Source: an uncultured Clostridia bacterium
GTDB lineage: Bacteria > Bacillota > Clostridia > TANB77 > CAG-508
DNA: 7,432 bases
Assembly (NCBI GenBank): GCA_944391155.1
Contig: CALXSO010000075.1
Coordinates: 1-7,432, forward strand
Direction of reading: 5' to 3'
Shown: one piece after another, positions 1-6,227 of the stretch
Numbering within the stretch: the stretch's first letter is position 1
Layout of the letters: every line of letters begins with the position of its first letter
Position numbers and translations under genes: made by a program
The notes under the pieces: generated by a model
What the model was told of the DNA's origin: nothing
The model's database searches: none
The model's input: the letters and a program-made list of their open reading frames with translations, nothing else

Positions 1-113
1 TGGTCAAAGGCTGAAAACCAGCTTAAGAAAAAATATTTGAAAACTACCTCTTCAAGTTTTTGGTGAATAAGCCAAACGTGTAAGATACGTTACAATCTAA
101 AATTAAGAAAAAA

Positions 114-148
114 ATAGGATGGAACCGAGTGATTTAAAGCACTCCTAT
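114..148 (+). promoter_or_regulatory. T-box antiterminator
   Basis: ATAGG (114-118) pairs with CCTAT (144-148), and AGTG (128-131) pairs with CACT (140-143). The T-box bulge between them (119-127) contains TGGAACC. This is the standard two-helix antiterminator that uncharged tRNA stabilises through its NCCA end. It shares bases 138-148 with the terminator stem, so the two structures exclude each other. Confidence 0.85.
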
Positions 149-186
149 GAGCATAAAAAAGTATTGTTCATAGGCAGTGCTTTTTT
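136..186 (+). terminator. T-box-controlled intrinsic terminator
   Basis: AAAGCACT (136-143) and CCTATGA (144-150) pair with TCATAGG (168-174) and AGTGCTTT (176-183), with a single bulged C at 175. A T run follows at 181-186. The 5' arm takes in the 3' half of the antiterminator, which gives the switch. When tRNA-Thr is charged this hairpin should form and stop transcription before thrS. Confidence 0.9.
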
Positions 187-207
187 GAAATAAAAGGAGG
201 TTTTACT

Positions 208-2142
208 ATGATTAAGATTATGTTAAAAGATGGAAATTGTTTAGAGGCACAAAAAGGAACGACAATAATAGAAATTGCAAAAAAAATAAGTGAAGGACTA
301 GCAAGAATAGCAACATGTGGAGAAGTAGATGGTGAAGTAAAAGATTTAAGATATGAATTAAACAAAGACTGCAATTTAGTAATACACACCTTTGAGTCAA
401 GTTTAGACGGAAAGAAGGCATATTGGCATACGACATCACACATCATGGCACAAGCCGTAAAAAGACTATTTCCAGAAGTTAAATTTGCAATAGGACCAAG
501 TATTGATGAAGGTTTCTATTATGATTTTGATGTAGAGAAACCATTTACAGATGATGATAAGCAAAAGATAGAAGAAGAAATGAAAAAAATAATAAAAGAG
601 AATATAGAAATAGAAAGATTTTCATTGCCTAAAAAAGAAGCTTTGGAACTAATGAAAGATCAACCATACAAACAAGAATTAATAGAAGAATTACCAGAGA
701 ATGAAGAAATTAGTTTTTACAAACAAGGAGATTTTACAGACCTTTGTGCAGGGCCTCATTTAATGAGTACAGGAAAAATAAAATCTATTAAAATACTTTC
801 ATCATCAGGAGCCTACTGGAGAGGTAGTGAAAAAAATAAGATGCTACAAAGAATTTATGCAATTTCATTTCCAAAAGCTAGTCAACTACAAGAATACCTA
901 GATTTCTTAGAGGAAGTAAAACAAAGAGATCATAGAAAAATAGGAAAAGAATTAGAAATATTCATGACACATAAATTAGTAGGTTCAGGGCTTCCAATGT
1001 ATTTACCAAATGGAGCAACAATAAGAAGAATATTGGAAAGATACATACAAGATAAAGAAATTTCATTAGGATATGAGCATGTATATACACCATCACTTGC
1101 AAATGTAGAATTATACAAAACAAGTGGACATTGGGATCATTATAAAGATGATATGTTTCCAGTAATGAAGATGGATACAGAAGAAATGGTATTAAGGCCA
1201 ATGAATTGTCCACATCATATGCTAATATACAAAAATAAAATGCACTCATATAGAGATTTACCAATTCGCATAGGAGAATTAGCACATGATTTTAGATATG
1301 AATCAAGTGGAAGCGTTTGTGGTTTAGAACGTGTACGTGAAATGTGTCAAAATGATGCCCATCTATTTGTAAGGCCAGATCAAATTAAAGATGAAGTTGG
1401 AAAAGTTTTAAATTTGATTGTTGAAGTATATCAAAAAGATTTTGGATTTCCTGCATCAGCATTTAAATATAGATTATCACTTAGAGATAAGGATAATAAA
1501 GAAAAGTATATTGATAATGATGAAATGTGGGAGACAGCTGAAAGTCAATTAAGAGAAATTTTAAATGAACTAAACATAGATTTCTATGAAGCAGAAGGAG
1601 AAGCAGCTTTTTATGGACCTAAAATTGATATTCAAATAAAAACAGCATTAAACCACGATGTAACAATACCAACTTGCCAATTAGATTTTGCTTTGCCAGA
1701 AAGATTTGATTTAGAATATATAGGAGAAGATGGAAAAGCACATAGACCAGTTGTAATCCATAGAGCAATTTTAGGTTCATCTGATAGATTTATATCATTT
1801 TTATTAGAAGAAACAAAAGGAATGCTACCTTTATGGGTTGCACCAATCCAAGTAAAAATTCTTCCAATTACAGATAATCAACGTGATTATGCACTTAAAT
1901 TAAAAGAAGAATTTTTAGCAGAAGGAATAAGAGTAGAAGTAGATGATAGAAATGAAAAAACAGGATATAAAATACGTGAGGCACAATTACAAAAAATACC
2001 ATATATGTTAATTGTAGGAGAAAAAGAAGTAGAAGCAAATACTATATCAGTTCGCTCAAGACAAAACGGAGATTTAGGAACAAAAGATATTAAAGATTTT
2101 ATAAAAGAATTAAAAATAGAAATTAAAGAAAAGAGAAGATAA
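208..2142 (+). CDS. thrS: threonine--tRNA ligase
   Basis: Cytoplasmic class II synthetase that charges tRNA-Thr with threonine and, in this family, edits mischarged Ser-tRNA-Thr. The 644 residues match the usual bacterial length (E. coli 642). Domains in order are TGS (about 1-62), editing domain (about 65-225), class II catalytic core (about 245-540) and anticodon-binding domain (about 545-640). Visible key residues are the editing-site H74xxxH78 and C180/H184 (DLCAGPH), the zinc ligands C334 (RPMNCPHH), H385 (NDAHLF) and H518 (IHRAILGS), motif 2 arginine R363 (FRYE), and motif 3 arginine R527. The segment before H385 reads GLERVREMCQNDAH instead of the commoner GLMRVRGFTQDDAH, a subtype difference rather than damage. 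The start is fixed by AAAGGAGG at 193-200, seven bases upstream. Expression is governed by the T-box leader. Confidence 0.98.
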   Translation: MIKIMLKDGNCLEAQKGTTIIEIAKKISEGLARIATCGEVDGEVKDLRYELNKDCNLVIHTFESSLDGKKAYWHTTSHIMAQAVKRLFPEVKFAIGPSIDEGFYYDFDVEKPFTDDDKQKIEEEMKKIIKENIEIERFSLPKKEALELMKDQPYKQELIEELPENEEISFYKQGDFTDLCAGPHLMSTGKIKSIKILSSSGAYWRGSEKNKMLQRIYAISFPKASQLQEYLDFLEEVKQRDHRKIGKELEIFMTHKLVGSGLPMYLPNGATIRRILERYIQDKEISLGYEHVYTPSLANVELYKTSGHWDHYKDDMFPVMKMDTEEMVLRPMNCPHHMLIYKNKMHSYRDLPIRIGELAHDFRYESSGSVCGLERVREMCQNDAHLFVRPDQIKDEVGKVLNLIVEVYQKDFGFPASAFKYRLSLRDKDNKEKYIDNDEMWETAESQLREILNELNIDFYEAEGEAAFYGPKIDIQIKTALNHDVTIPTCQLDFALPERFDLEYIGEDGKAHRPVVIHRAILGSSDRFISFLLEETKGMLPLWVAPIQVKILPITDNQRDYALKLKEEFLAEGIRVEVDDRNEKTGYKIREAQLQKIPYMLIVGEKEVEANTISVRSRQNGDLGTKDIKDFIKELKIEIKEKRR

Positions 2143-2146
2143 TTTT

Positions 2147-2932
2147 ATGAGTGAAGTGTATAATGTAGTAAAATTAGAAAATTTTAAAGAATATTTGAAT
2201 CAAAACGGAGTAAGTCATAAAATATTGTACAATCCTAGAATATACGAAATTCTTGATATGATCTTAGATGATTTAAGTGTAATTAATTTGGATGAAGAAT
2301 CTAAAAATTATATAGAAAAATATTTATCTATTGAAAAAATCGACGGAGGAATTATATATAAAAAAGATAAACTAAGATTAATAATTCATAATATTGACAA
2401 TGGTATACTATTAAAAATACAACAGTATATTGATAGTAATTCAACTATTCAAATGGAAAAACGTTTTTTTGATAAAAATGGAATTGAATATTCATACGAA
2501 ATTGAAAAAGGATTTTTAGATAGACAAAATTTTAATAAAGGAATAAATGGTATTCCAACAACTAGAATTAGTTATATTAGAGACATGAAAAATATTAATT
2601 TAATCATAAAAAGTATAAAAGATAAAAGTGTAGTATTAAGAAAAAAATATTTAATACAGGAAACACCATATATGTTGCAAAATTTAAGGCTTACACCTAA
2701 AGATTTATATTCAATCAACCCAAAAGGAAAAAGTATTGATGACTTATGTGAAGTATTAACAGTTGATGAGAAAATATATGAAATGATGAAAGAAATGTTT
2801 TCAGAGAAAGATTCAGAAAAATATAAAAAAGAAATTTTTAAAACATATCAAAATTTTAATAGAATGTACCAAAAAACAAATAGATATGAAAAAGCAATAG
2901 CTACACAATTAGAAATATATGGAGCTAGATAG
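2147..2932 (+). CDS. conserved-looking protein of unknown function, coupled to thrS
   Basis: I do not recognise this 261-residue protein. It has no signal peptide, no long hydrophobic segment and no obvious catalytic or nucleotide-binding motif. It is highly charged, rich in Lys, Ile, Asn, Glu and Tyr, and looks like a soluble alpha/beta protein. The last third (about 185-261) is Lys/Glu/Met/Tyr-rich and probably helical, including a stretch around MMKEMFSEKDSEKYKKEIF. It starts four bases after the thrS stop codon with only a weak purine-rich ribosome binding site (AGAGAAG in the end of thrS), which suggests translational coupling and cotranscription under the T-box. Base composition and codon use match the neighbours, so recent transfer is not indicated. 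Its stop codon overlaps the first bases of the pseudoknot element. That it is a real gene is well supported by length and tight spacing; its function is open. Confidence 0.85.
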   Translation: MSEVYNVVKLENFKEYLNQNGVSHKILYNPRIYEILDMILDDLSVINLDEESKNYIEKYLSIEKIDGGIIYKKDKLRLIIHNIDNGILLKIQQYIDSNSTIQMEKRFFDKNGIEYSYEIEKGFLDRQNFNKGINGIPTTRISYIRDMKNINLIIKSIKDKSVVLRKKYLIQETPYMLQNLRLTPKDLYSINPKGKSIDDLCEVLTVDEKIYEMMKEMFSEKDSEKYKKEIFKTYQNFNRMYQKTNRYEKAIATQLEIYGAR

Positions 2933-2960
2933 GTTTATAGGTAAAGCCTTAAAAACCTAA
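2931..2960 (+). promoter_or_regulatory. pseudoknot-forming leader element, copy 1 (before ychF)
   Basis: GGTTT (2932-2936) can pair with AAGCC (2944-2948). The enclosed TAGGT (2938-2942) can pair with ACCTA (2955-2959), giving a compact H-type pseudoknot with a one-base loop 1 and an A-rich 6-base loop before the last strand. GGTTT can instead pair with AAACC (2953-2957), so two mutually exclusive folds exist. The AGGAAGA ribosome binding site begins 14 bases after ACCTA. A second copy with the same layout precedes fabG at 7211-7243; the stem change AAGCC to AAACC keeps pairing with GGTTT. I know no Rfam family with this exact form. Function is inferred. Confidence 0.5.
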
Positions 2961-2986
2961 ATATATAAATACGAGGAAGAGAGAAA

Positions 2987-4078
2987 ATGAAATTAGGAAT
3001 AGTAGGATTGCCAAATGTCGGAAAAAGTACATTATTTAATAGTATAACAAAAGCAGGAGCTGAATGTGCAAATTACCCATTTTGCACAATAGAACCAAAT
3101 GTAGGAGTGGTTGCTGTTCCAGACAAAAGATTAGATAATTTAGCAAAAATGTACAATCCTCAAAAGGTGACACATGCAGTAATAGAATTCGTAGACATAG
3201 CAGGACTTGTAAAAGGAGCAAGTAAAGGTGAAGGGCTAGGAAATAAGTTTTTATCACATATAAGAGAAACAGACGCAATATGTGAAGTAGTAAGATGTTT
3301 TGAGGATACAAATGTAGTTCATGTTGATGGAAATATAAATCCAGTCAGAGATATAGAAACAATTAATTTAGAGCTAATATTTGCAGATATAGAAACAGTA
3401 AATAAAAGATTAGAAAAGGCTAAGAAAAATTTAAAAGCAGATAAAAAATATCAAGAAGAAATAAATTTATTAGAAAAAATATTAAAATCTCTAGAAAATG
3501 GCATATCAGCAAGATCTATTGAGTTTAATGAAGATGAAAAAACAATAGTTAAAGATATGTTTCTATTAACCACTAAACCAATATTATATATTGCTAATGT
3601 ATCAGAAGAACAACTTTCAAATCTTGAAAATGACGAAAACATAAAAAAAGTAAAAGAATATGCAGAAAAAGAAAATGCAGAAGTAGTACCACTTTGTATT
3701 AAAATGGAAGAAGAATTGTCTGGACTAAACGAGGAAGATAAGAAAGAAATGCTAGAAGTATATGGATTGAATGAATCAGGACTAGACAAAGTTATCAAAA
3801 AAAGTTATAATCTATTAGGATTGATGTCATTTTTAACAGCAGGAGAACCAGAAGTAAGAGCATGGACAATAAAAAAAGGAACAAAAGCACCACAAGCAGC
3901 AGGAAAAATACATTCTGATATCGAAAGGGGATTTATAAAAGCAGAAGTAGTGTCATATGATGATTTAATGAGAGAAGGATCAATGCTTGCAGCAAGAGAA
4001 AAAGGACTAGTTCGTTCAGAAGGAAAAGAATATATCATGCAAGATGGAGATATTGTATTATTTAAATTTAATGTATAA
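2987..4078 (+). CDS. ychF: redox/stress-linked ribosome-associated ATPase YchF (OLA1 family)
   Basis: Member of the Obg-related TRAFAC P-loop group that, in characterised relatives, prefers ATP over GTP and binds ribosomes. Its 363 residues are the typical family length. The P-loop is GLPNVGKST (7-15), the switch II/G3 segment is DIAGLVKGASKGEGLGNKFL (70-89), and the G4 position reads NVSE (204-207) instead of the GTP-specifying NKxD, which is the family hallmark for ATP use. Residues about 130-200 include a Lys/Glu-rich helical insertion expected to form the coiled coil. The C-terminal TGS domain (about 281-363) carries FLTAGEPEVRAW and the HSDIERGF segment. The ATG at 2987 matches the family N-terminus and has GAGGAAGA at 2973-2980. 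No promoter is obvious in the 54-base gap after the unknown gene, so readthrough from thrS is likely. I see no clear intrinsic terminator after it. Confidence 0.97.
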   Translation: MKLGIVGLPNVGKSTLFNSITKAGAECANYPFCTIEPNVGVVAVPDKRLDNLAKMYNPQKVTHAVIEFVDIAGLVKGASKGEGLGNKFLSHIRETDAICEVVRCFEDTNVVHVDGNINPVRDIETINLELIFADIETVNKRLEKAKKNLKADKKYQEEINLLEKILKSLENGISARSIEFNEDEKTIVKDMFLLTTKPILYIANVSEEQLSNLENDENIKKVKEYAEKENAEVVPLCIKMEEELSGLNEEDKKEMLEVYGLNESGLDKVIKKSYNLLGLMSFLTAGEPEVRAWTIKKGTKAPQAAGKIHSDIERGFIKAEVVSYDDLMREGSMLAAREKGLVRSEGKEYIMQDGDIVLFKFNV

Positions 4079-4321
4079 AATCTTATAAAATCTATATTTA
4101 TATATTATCCAAGTAAAGAATTAGCAAAATTAACTATATTTACATACTAACAAATATATTATATAAATGATGAAAAAGTATTGAATGTAATAGTCAAAAA
4201 AGTTATAAATATAATTGAATTTAATATTTTTAATATAAATTAATATCTTTGAACAAATTATTTATATACTAGATTTTAACTAATGTAATGTTACTAGTCA
4301 GTCATAAAAATTAGAAAATAG

Positions 4322-4330
4322 TTATCCACA
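4322..4330 (+). promoter_or_regulatory. DnaA-box match
   Basis: TTATCCACA is an exact match to the consensus DnaA 9-mer. It is the only perfect match I find in the window, about 55 bases upstream of the first promoter of the LPXTG gene. A single box is not an origin. It could titrate DnaA, couple the downstream gene to replication, or be chance. Confidence 0.4.
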
Positions 4331-4333
4331 GAA

Positions 4334-4367
4334 TATTACAGAGTCTGTAATAAAAATGTAATAAAAA
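4334..4367 (+). repeat. 19-base palindrome merging into tandem 11-base repeat (operator-like)
   Basis: TATTACAGA-G-TCTGTAATA (4334-4352) is a perfect inverted repeat with 9-base arms and a one-base centre. Its right arm begins a perfect direct repeat of TGTAATAAAAA (4346-4356 and 4357-4367). There is no T run in the right place for a terminator, so a protein-binding site upstream of the promoter at 4383 is the more likely reading. The TATTACA/TGTAATA half-sites resemble those of BlaI/MecI-type repressors, but the spacing here is longer. Confidence 0.5.
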
Positions 4368-4382
4368 AGTTTTAAAAAAATA

Positions 4383-4411
4383 TTGACATAGAAAAAAAAT
4401 AAAGTTAAAAT
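4383..4411 (+). promoter_or_regulatory. sigma-A promoter, distal, for LPXTG gene
   Basis: TTGACA (4383-4388) is a perfect -35 hexamer, followed by a 17-base spacer and TAAAAT (4406-4411) as the -10. Transcription would start near 4418 and give a leader of roughly 120 bases. A third, weaker set (TTGACG at 4416, TTTAAT at 4441, 19-base spacer) lies just downstream. Confidence 0.7.
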
Positions 4412-4457
4412 ATATTTGACGTTAAACAAGAGAAAAAAAGTTTAATGTGTAAAAAAC

Positions 4458-4486
4458 TTGCAATTATTTTACAAATGTAGTATAAT
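4458..4486 (+). promoter_or_regulatory. sigma-A promoter, proximal, with TACA-AA-TGTA operator-like site
   Basis: TTGCAA (4458-4463), a 17-base spacer and a perfect TATAAT (4481-4486) make a strong promoter with a start near 4493, about 49 bases before the gene. The spacer holds TACAAATGTA (4470-4479), which fits the TACAnnTGTA core recognised by BlaI/MecI/CopY-family repressors and would block RNA polymerase if bound. The promoter match is seen directly; the repressor assignment is inference. Confidence 0.72.
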
Positions 4487-4541
4487 AAAAAATAGTTGTA
4501 GAATAATAAAATTAAACATATTAAATAAAGGAGAGAATGAT

Positions 4542-4961
4542 ATGAAAAATTCAAAAGTTACAAAAATGTTAATAATGGTTATTATTGGAGCAATACTAGT
4601 ATTTTTTATGATAGGACAAGTTAAGGCAGATGACTATCAAGATTTAGGAAGTGCAATAAATGGAACATCGTCATCTACTAATAACACAACAGGTAATACA
4701 ACCAATAATACAACAAATAATACATCTTCAAGCAGAAACAATACTACTGGAAATTCAGCATCTTCTACATTAAATTCAACAAGAAATAATACATTAACAA
4801 CAAATTCTTCAAATAGAACAAATAATAGTTCAACATATAACAATACAACATTACCAAAAACAGGATTAGAAGACTCTATACCAGTTGTAGTTTTAGCAGT
4901 AGTTTTTGCAATTTCTGCAGCATATGCTTTTAAGAAAATAAAAGATTATAAAAACATATAG
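4542..4961 (+). CDS. small LPXTG-anchored surface protein with Asn/Thr/Ser-rich stalk
   Basis: A 139-residue secreted protein probably attached to the cell wall by a sortase. Residues 1-29 form a signal peptide: basic MKNSKVTK, a hydrophobic core, and a likely cleavage after VKA before DDYQD. A short acidic start (30-39) leads into a low-complexity stalk (about 40-103) made almost wholly of Asn, Thr and Ser, with repeated NNTT units and more than a dozen N-x-S/T triplets. The sorting signal is LPKTG (104-108), then a hydrophobic segment (about 113-130) and the basic tail KKIKDYK. There is no folded domain large enough for an enzyme, so a spacer, a glycosylated coat peptide or a minor adhesin is plausible. 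The ATG at 4542 is chosen because AAGGAG lies at 4528-4533 and the signal peptide begins there; an in-frame TTG at 4458 falls inside the promoter. No sortase gene is in the window. The gene is monocistronic between its promoters and terminator. Confidence 0.88.
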   Translation: MKNSKVTKMLIMVIIGAILVFFMIGQVKADDYQDLGSAINGTSSSTNNTTGNTTNNTTNNTSSSRNNTTGNSASSTLNSTRNNTLTTNSSNRTNNSSTYNNTTLPKTGLEDSIPVVVLAVVFAISAAYAFKKIKDYKNI

Positions 4962-4988
4962 TAATTATTTGAGAAAATGATATATTTT

Positions 4989-5024
4989 AGCAAAATATCT
5001 TATTTAGAGATATTTTGCTTTTTT
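4989..5024 (+). terminator. intrinsic terminator of the LPXTG gene
   Basis: AGCAAAATATCT (4989-5000) pairs with AGATATTTTGCT (5008-5019) around a 7-base loop and is followed by six T (5019-5024). It ends 27 bases or more after the stop codon and separates this unit from the fab operon. Confidence 0.92.
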
Positions 5025-5117
5025 ATTGTATAGTAATCATAAAAAACAATATAGACATATATAAACTGACCACCCATACTAATAGAAAAAAAACAAAAAA
5101 TATTATATAAATAAAAT

Positions 5118-5184
5118 GCAAGAAAGGTAGCAAAACTACATAAGTAAGACTCACATAGGTCTTTTTATAGGTAAACTTTCTTGT
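5118..5184 (+). promoter_or_regulatory. predicted three-way-junction RNA structure upstream of fabH
   Basis: CAAGAAAG (5119-5126) and CTTTCTTG (5176-5183) are perfect complements and could close a multibranch structure. Inside are two hairpins: GTAG (5127-5130) with CTAC (5136-5139) around CAAAA, and AAGAC (5146-5150) with GTCTT (5159-5163) around an 8-base loop. The second hairpin is followed by TTTTT (5162-5166) and could alternatively act as a weak terminator. Two ATAGGT motifs lie within it, one in a hairpin loop and one in the joining strand. The shape is riboswitch-like, but no known class is recognised. Confidence 0.4.
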
Positions 5185-5213
5185 TGTACACGGAAAAATC
5201 CATATAGGTAAAG
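5140..5213 (+). repeat. cluster of ATAGGT direct repeats before fabH
   Basis: ATAAGTAAGA (5140-5149), ATAGGTCTTT (5155-5164), ATAGGTAAAC (5167-5176) and ATAGGTAAAG (5204-5213) are spaced irregularly. The last two lie within exact copies of TATAGGTAAA (5166-5175 and 5203-5212), the same 10-mer as in the pseudoknot elements before ychF and fabG. Here no downstream ACCTA is available to complete the pseudoknot. Confidence 0.55.
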
Positions 5214-5215
5214 AT

Positions 5216-5239
5216 AAAAATCGATTTTTCGTATATAAT
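5216..5239 (+). promoter_or_regulatory. 14-base palindrome next to a -10 box before fabH
   Basis: AAAAATCGATTTTT (5216-5229) is a perfect palindrome, five bases before TATAAT (5234-5239). The -35 region is poor, so the promoter would be weak or would need help. A start near 5246 would leave a leader of only about a dozen bases before fabH. The palindrome occupies the spacer, where a repressor would act, but it does not match the FapR or FabT sites I know. Confidence 0.4.
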
Positions 5240-5258
5240 AAAAAAATGCGAGGTAATT

Positions 5259-6191
5259 ATGAAACAAATAGAAATAATAGAAACAGGATATTATCTTCCA
5301 AAAAAAGAAATACTAAATGAATATCTACAAAAAAAATTAAATTTAGAAGATGATTATATAAAAAAAATGACAGGAATAGAAAAACGATATTATACAGAAA
5401 CAGAAACAATAGAATATATGGCACTTGAATCAGTAAAAAATATCTTTGAGAAAAATAAAAAAATAAATAAAGAACAAATAGGATTAATAATTGTTGCAAC
5501 AACAACGCCAAATAAATATATGCCTGGTATTGCAAACTATATACAAAAAAACCTAAATATTCCAAATTGTAGTGCTTTTGATATACTAGCAGGATGTAAT
5601 GGATATATAACAGCATTTGATATAGCAAGTACATATATACAATTAGAAAAAATTCAAAAAGCATTAGTAGTTGGAGTAGACATTTTATCACAATACACTG
5701 ATGACAAAGATGTAGGAACATCAATAATCTTATCAGATGGAGCAGGAGCAATACTTCTTGGAGGACAAAATCAGGAAAAAAAATATTTTTCAAAAATTAT
5801 TTCACAAGGCAATAAAAATGAAATACTAACATGTTCAAAAGAAGAAAAAATATATATGAACGGAAAAGAAATATATAAATATGCTGTAACAGAACCTGTT
5901 AAAATGATAAAAAATATTTTGGAACAATCAAATATCTCATTAGACGATATAAAATATATAATACCGCACCAATCAAACGAAAGGATAATGAAAGCAATAT
6001 CTAATAGATTGAAATTACCAGAAGATAAATTATATATGAATATACAAAATATAGGAAATACATTTTGTGCAAGTATTCCAATTGCAATAAATGAGATGTA
6101 TGAACAAAATATGTTACAAAAAGGAGATAAAGTCATTTTATTAGGTTATGGTGGAGGATTAAATACAGGATGTATATTACTAGAGATTTAA
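5259..6191 (+). CDS. fabH: beta-ketoacyl-[acyl-carrier-protein] synthase III
   Basis: Starts type II fatty-acid synthesis by condensing an acyl-CoA primer with malonyl-ACP in the cytoplasm. The 310 residues are close to the family's roughly 317. The catalytic triad is intact: Cys113 in DILAGCNGY, His237 in IIPHQSN and Asn267 in NIGNTFCAS. The C-terminal glycine-rich GYGGGLNTG (297-305) is also typical. The N-terminus (IEIIETGYYLP) aligns with the start of known FabH proteins, supporting the ATG at 5259, which has GAGG at 5250-5253. Coding is extremely A-rich, with many Lys, Ile and Asn codons, like its neighbours. Whether it prefers acetyl-CoA or branched primers cannot be told from the residues I can place. 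It heads the operon, 36 bases before fabD. Confidence 0.96.
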   Translation: MKQIEIIETGYYLPKKEILNEYLQKKLNLEDDYIKKMTGIEKRYYTETETIEYMALESVKNIFEKNKKINKEQIGLIIVATTTPNKYMPGIANYIQKNLNIPNCSAFDILAGCNGYITAFDIASTYIQLEKIQKALVVGVDILSQYTDDKDVGTSIILSDGAGAILLGGQNQEKKYFSKIISQGNKNEILTCSKEEKIYMNGKEIYKYAVTEPVKMIKNILEQSNISLDDIKYIIPHQSNERIMKAISNRLKLPEDKLYMNIQNIGNTFCASIPIAINEMYEQNMLQKGDKVILLGYGGGLNTGCILLEI

Positions 6192-6227
6192 TAAAAAAGT
6201 AAAAAATGAAAGGAAGAATGATAAAAA

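Larger units (their letters stand above)
1..186 (+). ncRNA. T-box riboswitch leader of thrS (5' end cut by window)
   Basis: This is a transcription-attenuating leader that senses uncharged tRNA-Thr. The window opens in the upper part of stem I: TGGT (1-4) pairs with ACCA (17-20) around a loop holding the GGCTGAAA-like distal-loop sequence. The specifier region follows a GAA at 39-41. ACT (43-45), followed by the purine usually found after a specifier, is the best specifier codon; ACC (46-48) is the alternative, and both encode Thr. A stem III-like hairpin pairs AACGTGT (75-81) with ATACGTT (85-91). The T-box core TGGAACCGAG (120-129) is close to the family consensus TGGNACCGCG, and its TGGA would pair with a tRNA acceptor end UCCA. 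The thrS position and the Thr specifier agree with each other. The lower stem I and the promoter lie outside the window. Confidence 0.93.
4079..4541 (+). other. AT-rich intergenic regulatory region
   Basis: About 460 bases with no credible gene on either strand. The first 240 bases are very AT-rich with only short self-complementary stretches (for example around 4215-4250) and no convincing terminator for ychF. From 4322 on, the region is densely occupied by a DnaA-box match, a palindrome, a tandem repeat and two promoters, each listed separately. The heptamer TGTAATA or TGTAATG occurs at 4186, 4284, 4346 and 4357, with its inverse TATTACA at 4334. Confidence 0.7.
5025..5258 (+). other. non-coding leader region of the fab operon
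   Basis: This 234-base stretch between the terminator and fabH contains no credible gene. A weak promoter may lie at its start (TTGTAT 5026-5031, 18-base spacer, TATAGA 5050-5055), which would give a leader near 200 bases. The section 5060-5117 is A-rich and I see nothing in it. The rest holds a branched inverted-repeat structure, repeated ATAGGT motifs and a palindrome beside a -10 box, each listed separately. Confidence 0.55.

Noticed and set aside
4322..4367. Replication origin
   Set aside because: Only one strict DnaA box is present, without a box cluster, and neither dnaA nor dnaN is adjacent.
4458..4541. Longer N-terminus for the LPXTG protein from an in-frame TTG
   Set aside because: The TTG is part of the -35 box TTGCAA and would precede the transcription start; the signal peptide and ribosome binding site both point to the ATG at 4542.
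4979..4999. Antiterminator GATATATTTT/AAAATATC before the LPXTG gene terminator
   Set aside because: The pairing needs a bulge and lies after the last gene of the unit, where attenuation would have no clear target.
5166..5212. FapR operator in the ATAGGTAAA motifs
   Set aside because: The reverse complement TTTACCTAT shares only a short ACCTA with known FapR sites, lacks the inverted half-site, and also occurs before ychF.
5330..5340. Programmed frameshifting at long A runs in fabH and neighbours
   Set aside because: Long A runs are common throughout this A-rich DNA, and every gene reads through intact to its expected family length.
5545..5558. Third AAAAACCTAAATA copy
   Set aside because: It lies inside the fabH coding sequence with no TATAGGT upstream, so it is most likely a coincidence of A-rich codons.
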